Of a DNA stretch of 64,000 nt, positions 10,910 to 47,551 are shown piece after piece. Origin of the DNA: Flaccisagitta enflata (lineage: Eukaryota > Chaetognatha > Sagittoidea > Aphragmophora); assembly GCA_965153355.1 (NCBI GenBank), contig OZ231126.1, positions 19,592,001 to 19,656,000 on the forward strand, read 5' to 3'. How positions within the stretch are numbered: position 1 is the stretch's first letter; each line of letters starts with the position of its first letter. A program made the position numbers and the translations under genes. The notes below the pieces were generated by a model. The model had not been told where the DNA came from, searched no databases, and worked only from the letters and a program-made list of their open reading frames with translations.

Positions 10910-13900
10910 ATGATAAGATTGGCGAAACTTCTCGCGACGCCTATTCCACGCGTCGCTTCTGGTGGCGCCGGCGCAGTGGTGTGCTCTCGATTTCCAGCCG
11001 TTGTCTCCTCGAGAGTTAATAATTTCTCAACCGGGCGACCCGTCAATAAACGTAAATACACTAACAGACACGAATGGATTTCGATGACGGATGACCAGAC
11101 CGGGCGTGTCGGTATATCCGATTACGCTCAAGATGCCCTCGGTGATATCGTGTACGTTGCCATGCCGGAAGTTGGCTTGCAAGTCAAAAGATACGACGAA
11201 TGTGGCGCCGTGGAAAGCGTCAAAGCCGCCTCTGAGATCTACGCTCCACTCGATGGTGAGTGAATTAACAAGGCCGGATAAACGGCCATCAGTTGCGGAC
11301 GGGTGGGCAGGGGCAGAAATGCACCTGTCCGCAGCTAAAAATGTTCTAAAACGCTCATTTCCTCACTTTTCGACTCGTGACCATGGACCGACCGACGGAC
11401 AAAGCCTCTTATAGAGTTGCGTGTCCGCAACTAAAAATTGACATTCTGGCCTTCTACCTCAGTGATCCGCCATCCCTCATACTGGCCTTAAATCTAAGTA
11501 CCGACAATCCTGTTTCAGCATTTCCGTTGTAAGGCGGATGCTTTCTTCATACAGTGGAAATCCGATATAACGGTCTTGAAGGGACTTGGGAATTTAGGTT
11601 GTTAAATCCGAATGTTGTTAAATCGAATTACCAATTTTTACTAATATTCTTGTGAAAAAGAATATAAAAACAAAATTAAATATATGTTTAATGAAATACA
11701 GTGGTAGAGCATTCGTTCATCAGGCAAAAAGAGTGAAAGATTAGCACATATAGTCTCTTGCTTTAATATATTCATAAATCATTATTATATAGAAAATATT
11801 AAAACTATTAGCAAGATAACAAATATTACAATAAAAATGATCTTGATTTAAATCTTTCTAATAAGATGTTCCTTTATGACTCATTAAATATTTTTTCTTC
11901 CTCATTCTTATTTTATACTTTAATATGCCTTTTTGACTTTCTTTTTCTTTTCATGTATTCATCATTTCAATTATTAGTTAAAACTGGATATTTGTTAAAA
12001 GAAGATAAAATCTTTAAAATTGATATAAAATTTTTTTTTAGATAAATGCTTTTAAATCAGAGCTAATTTTTCCATGGGACCAAAAAATAGCGCCTGTAAA
12101 TCAGGTTTGGCTGTTAGATCAGGTGTCGTTATATCAGGAAAAATTAACATTGTAAAACCCAATAAAAATTTGGGACCAAAGTATCCTGGCTGTTAAATCC
12201 GAAATGCTGTTAAATCAGGTGCCGATAAGGCAGTAGTCCACTGTATTTACTCCGACAGGCCTTTTAAAGGCCACTGAACAGGGACCACCATCCAATTTTT
12301 TTGGAAAATTTGCCCTTTCTTTGATACCTCCCCTGACGAAGGCTCTACTATGTCTTTCCCATTTTCTTTCTGTCGCGTGACTGAAAATAGCTTTTTTGGT
12401 TGAAAATCACGAATTTCAACGAAATCTTTTTCCAATCTTCAAACGGTTGCGTGTGGGATCCTCTGGGTTTTGCTGAGTCGGCTTTTTGCCCCTTGGCGTT
12501 TGGCGAATTTCTGATGAGAAGAAATCTAATTTGCGTGGTCATTGGTGGATGGTGGTTGCTTTGATCGTTCATTTTAGATCATTGCCTTGTAGTGTTTATA
12601 TGATATGTGCAAGGTGGTAGATAAGGTGGTACGCGGGGCCCGCGTTGTGCCTCGGACCTGTATAGATTAAAAAAATAAAGAGGAAAAAAAATGGAAGGGA
12701 GAGGAAAAAAATAGAAAAAAAGGAAAAATAGAAAAAAAGAAAAGAGGAAAAAGGAAAAAAAGAGAAGAGGAAAAAGGAAAAAAAGAAAAGAGAAAAAGGA
12801 AAAAAAGAAAAGAGAAAAGGAAAAAAGATAAAAAAGAAAAAAAAAGGGAAAAAAAGAATAAAAAAAAAGGAAAAATAGGGAAAGAGGAAAAAAAGGGAAA
12901 GAGGAAAAAAAGGGAAAGAGGAAAAAAAGGGAAAGAGGAAAAAAAGGGAAAGAGGAGGTGATTTTCACCGAGAGACTCCTAGCTAGCGCAAAAAAATCGC
13001 AATTTCTAACATGATTTAAATTGCTATTTCCTTTTCGATATGATTATTAATGTCTCTGGGGGGTCCAAAACCATAGTCAGCCAATCTTAATGGGCCCTCA
13101 ATTTTGGTTTAGCAATCTCAATAGTATTTGATAGCTTTGAGCGTTATTTGCATAAATTTGGAATTTTCTTTTTTTTTATGTTTTTGCTAGAAATCTCTTT
13201 TGCTAACCTCCCAGGGGCTATTCTTTCACAGTACAACCAATCGAAATGATCCGAGGTCATTTTGCCACTCATGAAATCATTTTTTCGCTTTTTGCGCAAA
13301 ATGTCCAATAATTGAAATGTCCGAAATTCGTTTTTTCCCTCTCTGGCCTTCTAAAAAAGGGCAACGGTCACAATTTCTTCCGTTTTAACATAGCCCCGCC
13401 TCTATTGGAAAGATTAGTAGGTAAAATCTTTAGTGTCGGGGTTGAGGGGATATACGGGAGGGATGTTAGTCAAGTCGGACACGGCGGGGACAATCAAAAA
13501 TGTCCAATAATTGAAATGTCCGAAATTCAATTTTTTTTTTAAACTGGATTAGATCAGTCAAAAGTCGATTAATGTTGTCTGTCGCTTACCTCGTATTGCT
13601 GTGATCAAAAACAGGCGTTCATTGCACTATTCTTGGTTTTCATTGATTTAAAATCTAAATGTCTAGTACATATTGTTACATTTACTCCGATTTTGATTGT
13701 TATTTACTCATTCTCTTCACAGGGTTACCCAGAAAAACGTGATGACTTTTATGAGGCTCTCGTGATATCAAAATGTTGTTTAAAGGTTTACGGTGAAAAT
13801 CCAAAAGACTGAAAGGCCTATTAAGTAACTGGAATTCCTCTATCGATCAAAGAAGCGCCCATTACATGTTTGTTACATGATAATCATGGTGTGAGATACC

Positions 13901-15317
13901 ATGAAAAACATACAATTTTTTTTAAAAACGCCAACCAAATTAACTCTTTTTCGTGATTAATCCCTCTATGACAACTTAGCCTCACATGAGAAGAATATAC
14001 TTAAACATTTTTACCCTATTTTAGAGAAAAGCTAACCAAAAATGACATGGTAACCATAAAAATTGACCCTAGGAGCGTATCAGTGAAAATCACCAGGAAA
14101 AAAAGGGAAAGAGGAAAAAAAGGGAAAGAGGAAAAAAAGGGAAAGAGGAAAAAAAGGGAAAGAGGAAAAAAAGGGAAAGAGGAAAAAAAGGGAAAGAGGA
14201 GGAAAAAAGAAAAGTGGAAAGAGGAAAAAAAGAAAAGAGGAAAAAAAGAAAAGAGAAAAAAAGAAAAGAGGAAAAGAAGAAAAGAGGAAAAGAAGAAAAG
14301 AAGAAAAGAAGAAAAGAGGAAAAGAGGAAAAGAGGAAAAGAGGAAAAAGAAGAAAAGAGGAAAAGAAGAAAAGAAGAAAAGAAGAAAAGAGGAAAAGAAG
14401 AAAAGAAGAAAAGAAGAAAAGAGGAAAAGAGGAAAAGAGGAAAAGAAGAAAAGAGGAAAAGAAGAAAAGAGGAAAAGAAGAAAAGAGGAAAAGAAGAAAA
14501 GAAGAAAAGAAGAAAAGAAGAAAAGAGGAAAAGAGGAAAAGAAGAAAAGAGGAAAAGAAGAAAAGAGGAAAAGAAGAAAAGAGGAAAAGAAGAAAAGAGG
14601 AAAAGAAGAAAAGAGGAAAAGAAGAAAAGAGGAAAAGAAGAAAAGAGAAAAGAGGAATAGAAGAAAAGAGGAAAAGAGGAAAAGAAGAAAACAAGAAAAC
14701 AAGGAGGGGAAAAAAGGAAAGATGAGAAAAAGAAAGAGAAAGAGATTAGGGGAAAAAAGAGAGGGGGGAAAAAAAGGGGGAAAAAAGAGAGCGAAAAAAA
14801 CACATAAATAAAAATGATCTGAAAATGATCGAAAAAAATGATCTGAAGCCATCTGCAATAGCTCATTCTCAAGAATTCACATGACAACAGATGTTACAGC
14901 CTCTACAACCTCTGGAATGTCCTATGGCGCCAGAACCAATGCAAATGAGAGTGAGAGAATAAAACGAACACATGTTACCCTAAATCAGATATCAGTATTT
15001 AAGTGATTCTGAAAGCTGAAGCAATAGACCATTTTATTTGCACGCGATATTTTAAATGAACCCGACCTCAAATCCCGTAACATGAGTATAAGCAATGGTT
15101 CACCAGTTATTTGACCCCCATCCTCCCCCGTTTTCTTTGGGTAGGTACAGTGACGTCGGTTAACCCGGAAGTTGAGGTCACTCCGGGTCTCCTCAATACC
15201 GATCCCTACAACAAAGGCTGGGTTTTCACGCTTTCTATCGACGACCGGAAGCAATATGATAAACTCATGAACGAAGAACAGTATGCTGCCTTTTTGGAAG
15301 CTAACAAGCCGATCTAG
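10910..15317 (+). CDS. GCSH: Glycine cleavage system H protein, mitochondrial
   Basis: Two exons (10910-11255 and 15145-15317) encode 172 residues, the usual length for animal H protein. Residues 1-45 form a basic, Ser/Ala-rich mitochondrial presequence. The mature protein begins KYTNRHEWI. The lipoyl attachment motif ESVKAASEIYAPLDG has the modified Lys in SVKAAS. The second exon gives TVTSVNPEV and the C-terminal WVFTLSIDD helix region. The H protein carries the aminomethyl group between the P, T and L proteins of glycine decarboxylation in the matrix. Acceptor GGGTAG at 15144 was chosen over TACAG at 15150 because it restores the conserved Gly after the lipoyl loop. The 3.9-kb intron holds several mobile elements and polypurine arrays. 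Confidence 0.93.
11266..11440 (-). repeat. GTCCGTCCG dispersed family, reverse copy
   Basis: AACAAGGCCGGATAAACGGC, GTTGCGGACGGGTGGGCAGG GGC and GACCGACCGACGGACAAAGC are reverse-complement matches to the modules at 1306-1490. It starts only ten bases after the GCSH exon-1 donor. Confidence 0.75.
11552..12243. mobile_element. Pogo/Tigger-like MITE with TA target duplication
   Basis: The ends are CAGTGGAAATCCGATATAAC and, read in reverse, CAGTGGACTACTGCCTTATC. Both are flanked by TA (11550-11551 and 12244-12245). Inner parts of both ends carry GTTAAATCCGAA and TGTTAAATCAGGT modules. The CAGTGG-ATATAACG style terminus and the TA duplication fit the pogo/Tc1-mariner superfamily. No transposase ORF is present. 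Confidence 0.8.
12665..12956 (+). repeat. Polypurine array, left part
   Basis: An A/G-only stretch ends in repeats of GGGAAAGAGGAAAAAAA. The same unit continues at 14095-14210 on the other side of the 1138-bp element, so the array was probably interrupted by that insertion. Confidence 0.85.
12957..14094. mobile_element. 1138-bp inverted-repeat DNA element, non-coding
   Basis: The terminal repeat GGTGATTTTCACCGAGAGAC (continuing TCCTAG) at 12957-12982 matches the reverse complement of 14069-14094 at 22 of 26 positions. The target is low complexity, so no target duplication can be assigned. A 33-bp direct repeat containing TGTCCAATAATTGAAATGTC occurs near 13301 and 13497 inside. No transposase-like ORF was seen. 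Confidence 0.7.
14095..14810 (+). repeat. Polypurine array (GAAAAGAAGAAAAGAGG)n
   Basis: About 700 bp is almost purely A and G on the plus strand. The first 115 bp uses the GGGAAAGAGGAAAAAAA unit and the rest uses GAAAAGAAGAAAAGAGG-type units. All long ORFs across it on both strands are low-complexity artefacts. Confidence 0.95.
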
Positions 15318-16070
15318 CGCACCTCTCTATGTCCAAATGTGATATCAAATTTATTTAGGTGGACAAAACTTTGGATATATGATCTAAATCGTTTACAGAC
15401 CGTCACAACCTGATAACGCGAATTTTTACATTTCCATATTTCTTATGTCCGCGATTGTTATTGTAAGTTTGTAACCCGATGTAACCTCGTTTCATTCCAG
15501 TCCATTAAGGAGATTGAAGGGGGGAGCCGGGCCGAAGATAAAAAACAAACAAACTGGGATTGGCTCTTTTCCCGTTGTCTGCGTACTATCTAAACTCGTA
15601 AACTGCCGGGAAATGGGCAGTAATTTTGAATATCTTTAAAGTTTTTTGGCTTTAAAGTCTCATTAACAAGTACAAAAAACCGGTTAAGAAGATATCTTCT
15701 TTCAACGTGGAGCAGCTGGTCTGCGAACACTTAAATTATATTTTTAAAACATGCCTCGAGAATCATTTCCCAACGTCTATCTAAAGCAAGCAAAGGGTGA
15801 TAAAACAAAAATTCTTCGCCAAAGAAAATAATTACAAAAAGAAAAAAAAAAAGCCAAAGATTCGCTTCCGGGGTCTGTTTCATTCTTTCATAGGAATGAA
15901 TTGGGCCTCCTGCTGTGGAGAGAGATTCGAGTGAAAAGGGAATATGTCCGCAACAACCTCTAGTCACACAAGTTCAAACAAACTGACAAAAAGTCCCGCA
16001 ACCTCGCCGTGTGTTTTGTAAATGATGTTATTATCTGCATTATCGTTAAAAGAATAACGATACCATAAAA
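15318..16070. other. Intergenic spacer, GCSH to SCHIP1
   Basis: No gene, known repeat family or clear regulatory motif recognised. The only simple sequence is a short A-rich run near 15840. Confidence 0.45.
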
Positions 16071-41259
<25,189 letters not shown>

Positions 41260-42307
41260 TAGCAGAGTAGTTTTTCTCAGTTTTGCTTTTTATTTTACGA
41301 CCTTTTATCATGCCGAAAATTGCCCTATTAATTTATGCTTCCAATTTGTTGCCGTGTAGCACAGAATTTTTTACACATGACAATTTAAGCTGCTTCCAAA
41401 GACTGACAATTGAACCAAAATCACCCACACCATTGTTTGATTTATTCGTGATCATGTGACAAATTAACCGATTGACTTGGGTGGGCTAATTTCCCCTTCA
41501 CAAAACCAGATTTTCATTATAATCAGTGAGAAACCAGATTTATGATTTAATCAATGAGAAAATTTACAAATAAAAAAAGGTTAACACAAAGTCCTTTACT
41601 AATGAAGTGGTACATACAAATTGAAAATTAACAATGAAGGAGAATATAATTGAGGGATGCATAAGCGTTAAACTCAAGCCATATATTTTCCATTTTTCCG
41701 CTCGCCCATTTCATAACTTCCTCAATGAGAATTTACAAAATCCATACTTTCATACATTCATGATCATACTTTGTTTGGCTGAGTAGGAATGCATTCCCTT
41801 TTAAGATTCTATTCAGATAAAATGAATAAAATTGTTTGAAATTTTAGTCTTGATATATCAACCTCTCAACAACTACTGTACTCTAGTCAGGCCTTATTGG
41901 CCTCCGATGGTCCATGAGACACTCCGGAATAGGTAGCGCTGTAATTTCTTATTTTCGTTGATTGTTTATTGACGATCATGAACAGTTTGCCCATCTGTAT
42001 TTCTTCTGCTTTTGCAGTTAGCAGCTCTAGGTAATCGCGCAATCACTTGCCGCTGTATCATGAAATGTGAGAGGTTTGATTGTCAAGCTAGCTATCAGTT
42101 TATCAATGATAGTGTCTCATTTATAATCTAGTCGCAGCTCACAGTCAAGAAAATGGATGAAGAAACCTCGTGGCAAAGAACGGTGAGCTGTTTGCGGTGT
42201 TGAAGATGAAATGTTCAGCGTCGCAGTGTTCTTGCTTTCGGCCATCTTCATGCCTAACTGTACAGTAATAATCTCACTACACCGCTGAATACATTCAGAA
42301 ACGGAAG
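41260..42307. other. Intergenic spacer, SCHIP1 to PARP
   Basis: A/T-rich and without recognised repeat or gene. ACATTCAG ends at 42298, nine bases before the PARP start codon. Confidence 0.45.
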
Positions 42308-44764
42308 ATGGATGATCCGCCTTCAACTAGTCATGACGTTAGCTTGATCGATCTTACCGCCGATTCCCCGGCAAATAAGCGCAACGACAACGAACAGGTG
42401 AACCGCCCGTCTGGGTAATTCTGTTTAAGACCTTCAATTGTTCCGTACTACGAATTTATGTTATCTGGACTGGACTGGTTTTGATGTAGTACTGATTATT
42501 ACGGGATTACTTGTCTTGTTACTATGGAACCAGACTAATAGTCTAATAAGTACAGACTGGACCATTTTAAGAGCTGAGGCGGGACCCTAAGCGTTAGCAC
42601 CCCCCCCCTTGAGCTTACTGTGTTCAAACAATTTTAACACTTACTGTGGCGGTTTACACTTTAAGTGGATACAAGTGGCGCCATTTGCGATTTTTGAATT
42701 TCCACCTAGAACACCCCCAAATTTTTAAGATTGATAAAAAAACCGCTCTATTTTGTATGGGCAGATTTGGGTGATTTCACTAAATCTAAGGGTGTTCTAA
42801 ATGGAAATTCAAAAATTGCCACAGTGGCGCCATTTGTATCTACCTAAGGTGTCAATTGCCATAATAAGTGTCAAAATTATCTGAACACGGTGGGCTGTAG
42901 GGGGGGGTGCTAACGCTTAGGGTTCCGCCTCAGCTCTTAAAATGGTCCCGTCTGTAAATACCTCGCTTTTCTTTATCTCAACACAACCTTTGAAACCATA
43001 TGCATACGTTTTCTGCACAGCATCCGCAGGATGAGAAGCGCAGGAAGCAAAATTCAACGTTCGATTCATTCGTGGATCTCACTGAGGATGATGTGGATCA
43101 ACGCAGCGACGAGACGTTCCTACACCAGAACCGCGGCGATGTTCTAGAAACCGGGATGCGCGGCGAAGAACCAGAATCTGAGATGCGCGGCGACGCGGAG
43201 GGCAGACTTCTCGTGAAACTCGCGGAAATGTCGCCTTCCTGTCCCATAGGATGTCTTCTCAAGGTTTTACGCGACGTGCTGGCTGGCGTGCTCGTTGGAA
43301 TGACCGACGATGACATAATATTGGACGCCATTACTCGCGCCGATGGTCTCGAGACGGGCATGGCCATTCTGGGAGATCGACTGCCAAAGAATCACGAGTT
43401 TCTCATCGATCGTTTCATCGGCATTCGTCAGTTATTCTCCGACCGGAAACCCGAGGTCGTCGCCAAACAAATGATCGCGTTGGCCGCCGCGTCGCCGTCC
43501 TTTGATCCAGGTTTCGACGATGTGGAGGATCGCGCGAATCGGATCGTCGAAGCTTTGTTTTTAAATCCGCCCATTGAATTGAGTGACGAGAATTTGCAGG
43601 AACAACATGAGGCGGGCTCGGTTGCAACGATGGGATCGGCTCTCGTAACGAATTCCGCTGCAGCGTTTCCAGCGTTTCCCCTTCCCGATCACTGGAGTCA
43701 AATACGTGGTTGGTCTCTCGTGGACATACCAGCGGATTCCGACGAATACATCTCCGTCGCCGGTGCCTTTCATTCTGACGTCCAAGATCTAATGGTAGCT
43801 GGAAGGCCCATTGTGCCGACCGTCTTGAAGATTACACGAGTTCAAAATCCGGGATTATGGCGTCAATACCAATTGAAACGATCTCTTATTTTGGAGAAAG
43901 TCGGTCAAGTAGAATTGAACGAACGTCACTTGTGGCACGGCACGGGCTCAAACATCGCTCAGACCATCTCGCTTCAAGGGTTTGACTTTCGAGTCGATGT
44001 CAAGAATGGGAGAGTTTGGGGAGACGGGATTTACTTCGCTCCCAAACCCGGCTTGGCCATCGCTTACGGCGCGCAGAATGTCCAAATGGCTACGGTAGGC
44101 TAAACCGTCCTGACTTGTTCGAGCTTATTCGAGCTTGTCAAGGCACGCAAGTGTTCTTCATCTCGGCTCACGGGGGGGGGGGGGGGGAGATTGAGCGAGG
44201 TCGTTATTTATTTTGTGCTTAAAATGAAATTCACATTCTTCATGCTTCAGGTGAACCACACGCCTGCCAGAGTGGTCAGAGGCGGCAAAGGTAGTAGAGG
44301 TGGTAAAGGAGGCAGGAAAGCTACTTCAGGAGCCGCATCAGTGATTGGGCCACCTCCAACAACAGCGGCGACAAACATAGCGCCGGCGACGACCATAGCG
44401 GCGGCAAGTTCTTCGACAGCGACGACCAGTGGTCACAACGCTTCATCTGGAGTAAGTCGCGCTCCTTCTCATGACACCGCTTTACCCGACGCCATAAAGG
44501 CGCAAGAGTTGAAAATGCATGTGTAATCCTATTATGATATTTTTTTTTCAGATTTGCTGCGTCATTTACACGTTGGGAGTGTGCGGCCGTGCGACTCAAG
44601 GGAAAGCAGGGTTGCGAAGGCCTCCATTTATTGATCCGAACGACACGAGTAGAGGACTCTTTGACTCTTGCTACAACGCCAAGAACGGCAACATGGTCAT
44701 TATATTTGACAACTCCCAAGTATATCCGGAATACATCGTGTACTACAATTATGTATGGAAATAA
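42308..44764 (+). CDS. PARP catalytic-domain ADP-ribosyltransferase
   Basis: Four exons (42308-42397, 43021-44094, 44251-44451, 44552-44764), all phase 0, encode 525 residues. The N-terminus has two motifs resembling SUMO-interacting sequences (VSLIDLTAD near 11-19, FVDLTEDD near 45-52). Residues ~90-225 are helical with repeated LAEMSPSCP / LAAASPSFDP patterns of unknown fold. The PARP fold follows: LNERHLWHGTG (His about 336), GVFD-type loop as GFDFRV, GDGIYFAPKPGLAIAYG (Tyr about 368), and DNSQVYPEYIVYY at the end (Glu about 515). This resembles the short PARP10-15 type transferases acting on proteins or nucleic acids. Whether it makes mono- or poly-ADP-ribose cannot be decided here. Exon 3 inserts a GGKG-, Thr- and Ala-rich stretch (389-455) into the catalytic domain. 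Intron 1 carries a palindromic MITE. Confidence 0.85.
42553..42954. mobile_element. 402-bp palindromic MITE with TA target duplication
   Basis: The left arm begins CAGACTGGACCATTTTAAGA GCTGAGGCGG. The right arm read in reverse is CAGACGGGACCATTTTAAGA GCTGAGGCGG. Both are flanked by TA (42551-42552, 42955-42956). Similarity continues through CCTAAGCGTTAGCACCCCCC and TGGCGCCA to near the centre, so almost the whole element can fold into one hairpin. Confidence 0.9.
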
Positions 44765-45842
44765 GAATCTTGAAAGTGGAGGAGGAAATGTGTGACAAAG
44801 AAGCAGCGCGTATTTTCGTGTTCCATTCCAAATTTTTCTAGCCTATGTATGGGGACGATTGAACTTTTCCAAGTAGTGAGCTAACGACTGTTTCCAAGAC
44901 TTGGCAGTGTAAAGAAACTTGCCTATTGTCCTTTTCTCTAACATGTTCGGTTTGGAGGGGTGAGTTAAGTCTTTCGGAGGCGCTCTCGGTAGACTAGATC
45001 TGAAAAGAATCCAGAACAAAAAACAAAAAACAAATGCACTCTGAGGAAAATGGCGACGCCCCCGATAAAAAGTTCCTTCTCTCTTTCTCTCTCTTTCCTT
45101 TTTTCCTCCTCTCCCGTTGTGCCTCGTTGTTAAACATGATCTTACTGGGCTGGGTCGAGCCTCAGTCTCCAAGGGACTTTTAACCTAAGCGTGGTGATAG
45201 AACCTAAATAATTTTATAAACATGGACAATGGCTCCGCAGTATTGTGTAGGTATCACGTTGTCATTGTGTTGATCTGTTGAGGTTAAATTTTTTGTCAGG
45301 GGGTTAAGGTAATTTTTTTGCTATTTTCTTCCATCTCAGGTACCGATTAATCCTCCAAGTGGTTTCATGTGCCCGAAACAATTCACTAAGTCCGTATTTG
45401 AGTGTATGCATCGAAATTTTCTAAAATAATCGCATTTTTCCCTTTATTTCAGTCCAAGATAATGTTAGATTATTGCTAAAAATTGTGTACAAATATGTAA
45501 CATATAGAAATGAGTATTTTTCTAGCCTATCTAACCTCCAACGGATCAAAGAAGGCGTCTCACTATCTCTGATGGGTTTTGAGAGAAAAATAAAAAAAGA
45601 ATTATTGCGATATCTTCATTTTTGCTCGAGATATTCTTCTTGAAAGTTACAGTATCAACTACGGCATACAGGCTTAAATTATGTCATTTCACTTACGTCA
45701 TTTCATTTTTTTTTCTGGGGACCATTCAATGATTTAAAGCCATTTTACGATACCGGTCCCTAGACCTGCGCCTAAGTGAGCAAAGACAACCGTTCATTTT
45801 GTCAGAATCTTCACAAAACTCATTTATTCTCTCGCTTCAAGA

Positions 45843-46072
45843 CCGACCCTATTTCCGAGATTTTAAGACATGGGTGTTCCATTTTGTCACATGAGATCAT
45901 ATTGTGTCATATTCCATGGTTTAGCATCCAACATTGATTTTTGCCCCTCATATACCTCCATTAGCAAGATCTCTACACTGTGAAAAGAGAAAAGAGAGTC
46001 GGTGAATCATATAGTATCAAGTGGGCCACATGGAACAATGACCCTATTTCCGAGATTTTAAGACAATTGGCT
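45843..46072 (+). repeat. Direct repeat pair (~28 bp)
   Basis: GACCCTATTTCCGAGATTTT AAGACA occurs near 45844 and again near 46041. The surrounding sequence is not repeated. Significance is unclear. Confidence 0.6.
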
Positions 46073-46339
46073 GAAAATAAGCGTAACGTACTTTAACTAT
46101 ATATCAATTGTTCTGACAAATGGAAATGTGAGTAAATGATGGGGAAACACCAGTAGATGCTTCAAGCTGATAATTTCATCCTAAACTCATCATCGTCATC
46201 GTCGGCGTCGTCGTCGTCCGCGTCACCGTCAATATCGAATTGTTAAAAAGTGGGATGACTTTGGAAGTACGAGAGTAAGGACCATGAAATTTTGTAAGCG
46301 GGCTCACGCAGACAAATGCTATTACCGTTGGGCTTTTTA

Positions 46340-46425
46340 AGTGCGTCCTTGCACTTCTATATAAGGTCATGTCCGTCGTTTGGTTGGTTGGTCGGTCAGT
46401 CAGTCACGCAAATGTTCAATAACTA
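46340..46425 (+). repeat. Dispersed repeat, GTGCGTCCTTGCACTTCTATA subtype
   Basis: AAGTGCGTCCTTGCACTT is a short palindrome followed by TCCGTCGTTTGGTTGGTTGG TCGGTCAG, a fragment of the dispersed family. Confidence 0.6.
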
Positions 46426-46746
46426 ATACATTTTAGCGATTTCTTGGGCTTCGCTCATTTACATACACGGGCCCAACTGGTCAAAAAACTATTTAAAAAC
46501 CGGTCAAAATTGATTAAAACGGGAGAGAAAGTAGAATGACTTGGGTAGTTATTTTATGGTTTTGAGATAAAAAGTAAGCCGTATAGATTTACATGACTTT
46601 TAAGTGTTCCTCTCATGAAGAGCAGCTTAACTGGTCGAATTTGGCCTAAAAAGCTAACTCTAAGACGAAGATAAAGCAATCAAGCCGGAGAGAAAACGAA
46701 GATAAAGCAATCAAGCTCGAGAGAAAACGAAGACAGACCTACACTT

Positions 46747-46910
46747 TTTAGTTTCGGACACGCAACTCTATAAGAGGCTTTGTCCGTCCGTCCGTCCGTC
46801 CGTCCGTTGGTCGGTTGGTCCGTGAACACGAGTCAAAAAGTGTGAAAACGCGCATTTCCGCCCCGCCTACCCGTCCGCAACTGGTATTGGCCGTGTATCC
46901 GGCCTTGTTT
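46747..46910 (+). repeat. GTCCGTCCG family, forward copy
   Basis: TTTTAGTTTCGGACACGCAA CTCTATAAGAGGC, then GTCCGTCC repeats, GTGAAAACGCGCATTTCCGC and CCGTGTATCCGGCCTTGTTT. Confidence 0.85.
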
Positions 46911-47302
46911 TTTAAGAACGTCATTTTTTGGGCAAGCTTTTAATGTTCTTAAATTTTAAGCAGTTTCAAGGCTTAAACGTTTAACATTTAACATGAAAGA
47001 GAAAATGTTAATGAAAAGAAAAGCAGCAGGTTTAAACATTTTGATTAAAATTAATAAAAGTAAAAAATACATGCTATATAAATCTAGACATGATTCTATA
47101 AACAGAAAAGATAGAGAATTTGTTAATTGACAAAGAAAAATCAATTTAAATAAAAGCCAAAAAAAAAATGTTCTTACATTAAGATTTTGGGTCTAATGTT
47201 CTTAAATTTCTTAAGAAATAAAGCCTTCCAATGTTCCTAGCATGTTCTCAAATTTTTGACAATTTGTAGCCTTACGTTCTTCGAAACTTTGTTCTTATAA
47301 AA

Positions 47303-47490
47303 ACAAGGCTGGATACACGACTACCCCAGTCGCGTGCGGGTGGGCAGGGGCTGTATTTGAGGTCACTTAATCATTTGGGCAGGAGCAGTGAGGCCAAAGA
47401 CCGCAAAAACCCCCAAAAAAGTAAAGTGTGACGGACCGACGGAAGGACCGACAAAGCGGGTTGTGGATTCCCGTAGCACGCGACTAAGAA
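47303..47490 (-). repeat. GTCCGTCCG family, reverse copy
   Basis: AACAAGGCTGGATACACGAC, CAGTCGCGTGCGGGTGGGCA, TTTGGGCAGGAGCAGTGAGG, GGACCGACAAAGCGGG and CCCGTAGCACGCGACTAAGA are in the same order as 19175-19425. Confidence 0.85.
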
Positions 47491-47551
47491 AAAGTGTATA
47501 AGAGACAAATTGGTCATACTTTGTCGGTCAGCAGTCTGTTGGATATTTCTA

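Noticed and set aside
14016-14887. Long ORFs on both strands (Lys/Glu/Arg-rich and Phe/Ser/Leu-rich)
   Set aside because: They are translations of a polypurine/polypyrimidine array in a GCSH intron. Any frame without stop-forming triplets stays open.
42117-42326. Minus-strand ORF overlapping the PARP first exon
   Set aside because: Short, no recognisable motif, and it overlaps the better-supported plus-strand start exon.
44515-44764. Assigning mono- versus poly-ADP-ribosylation from the final Glu
   Set aside because: YPEY-type ends occur in transferases of both kinds and the structural position of the third triad residue cannot be fixed without a structure-based alignment.
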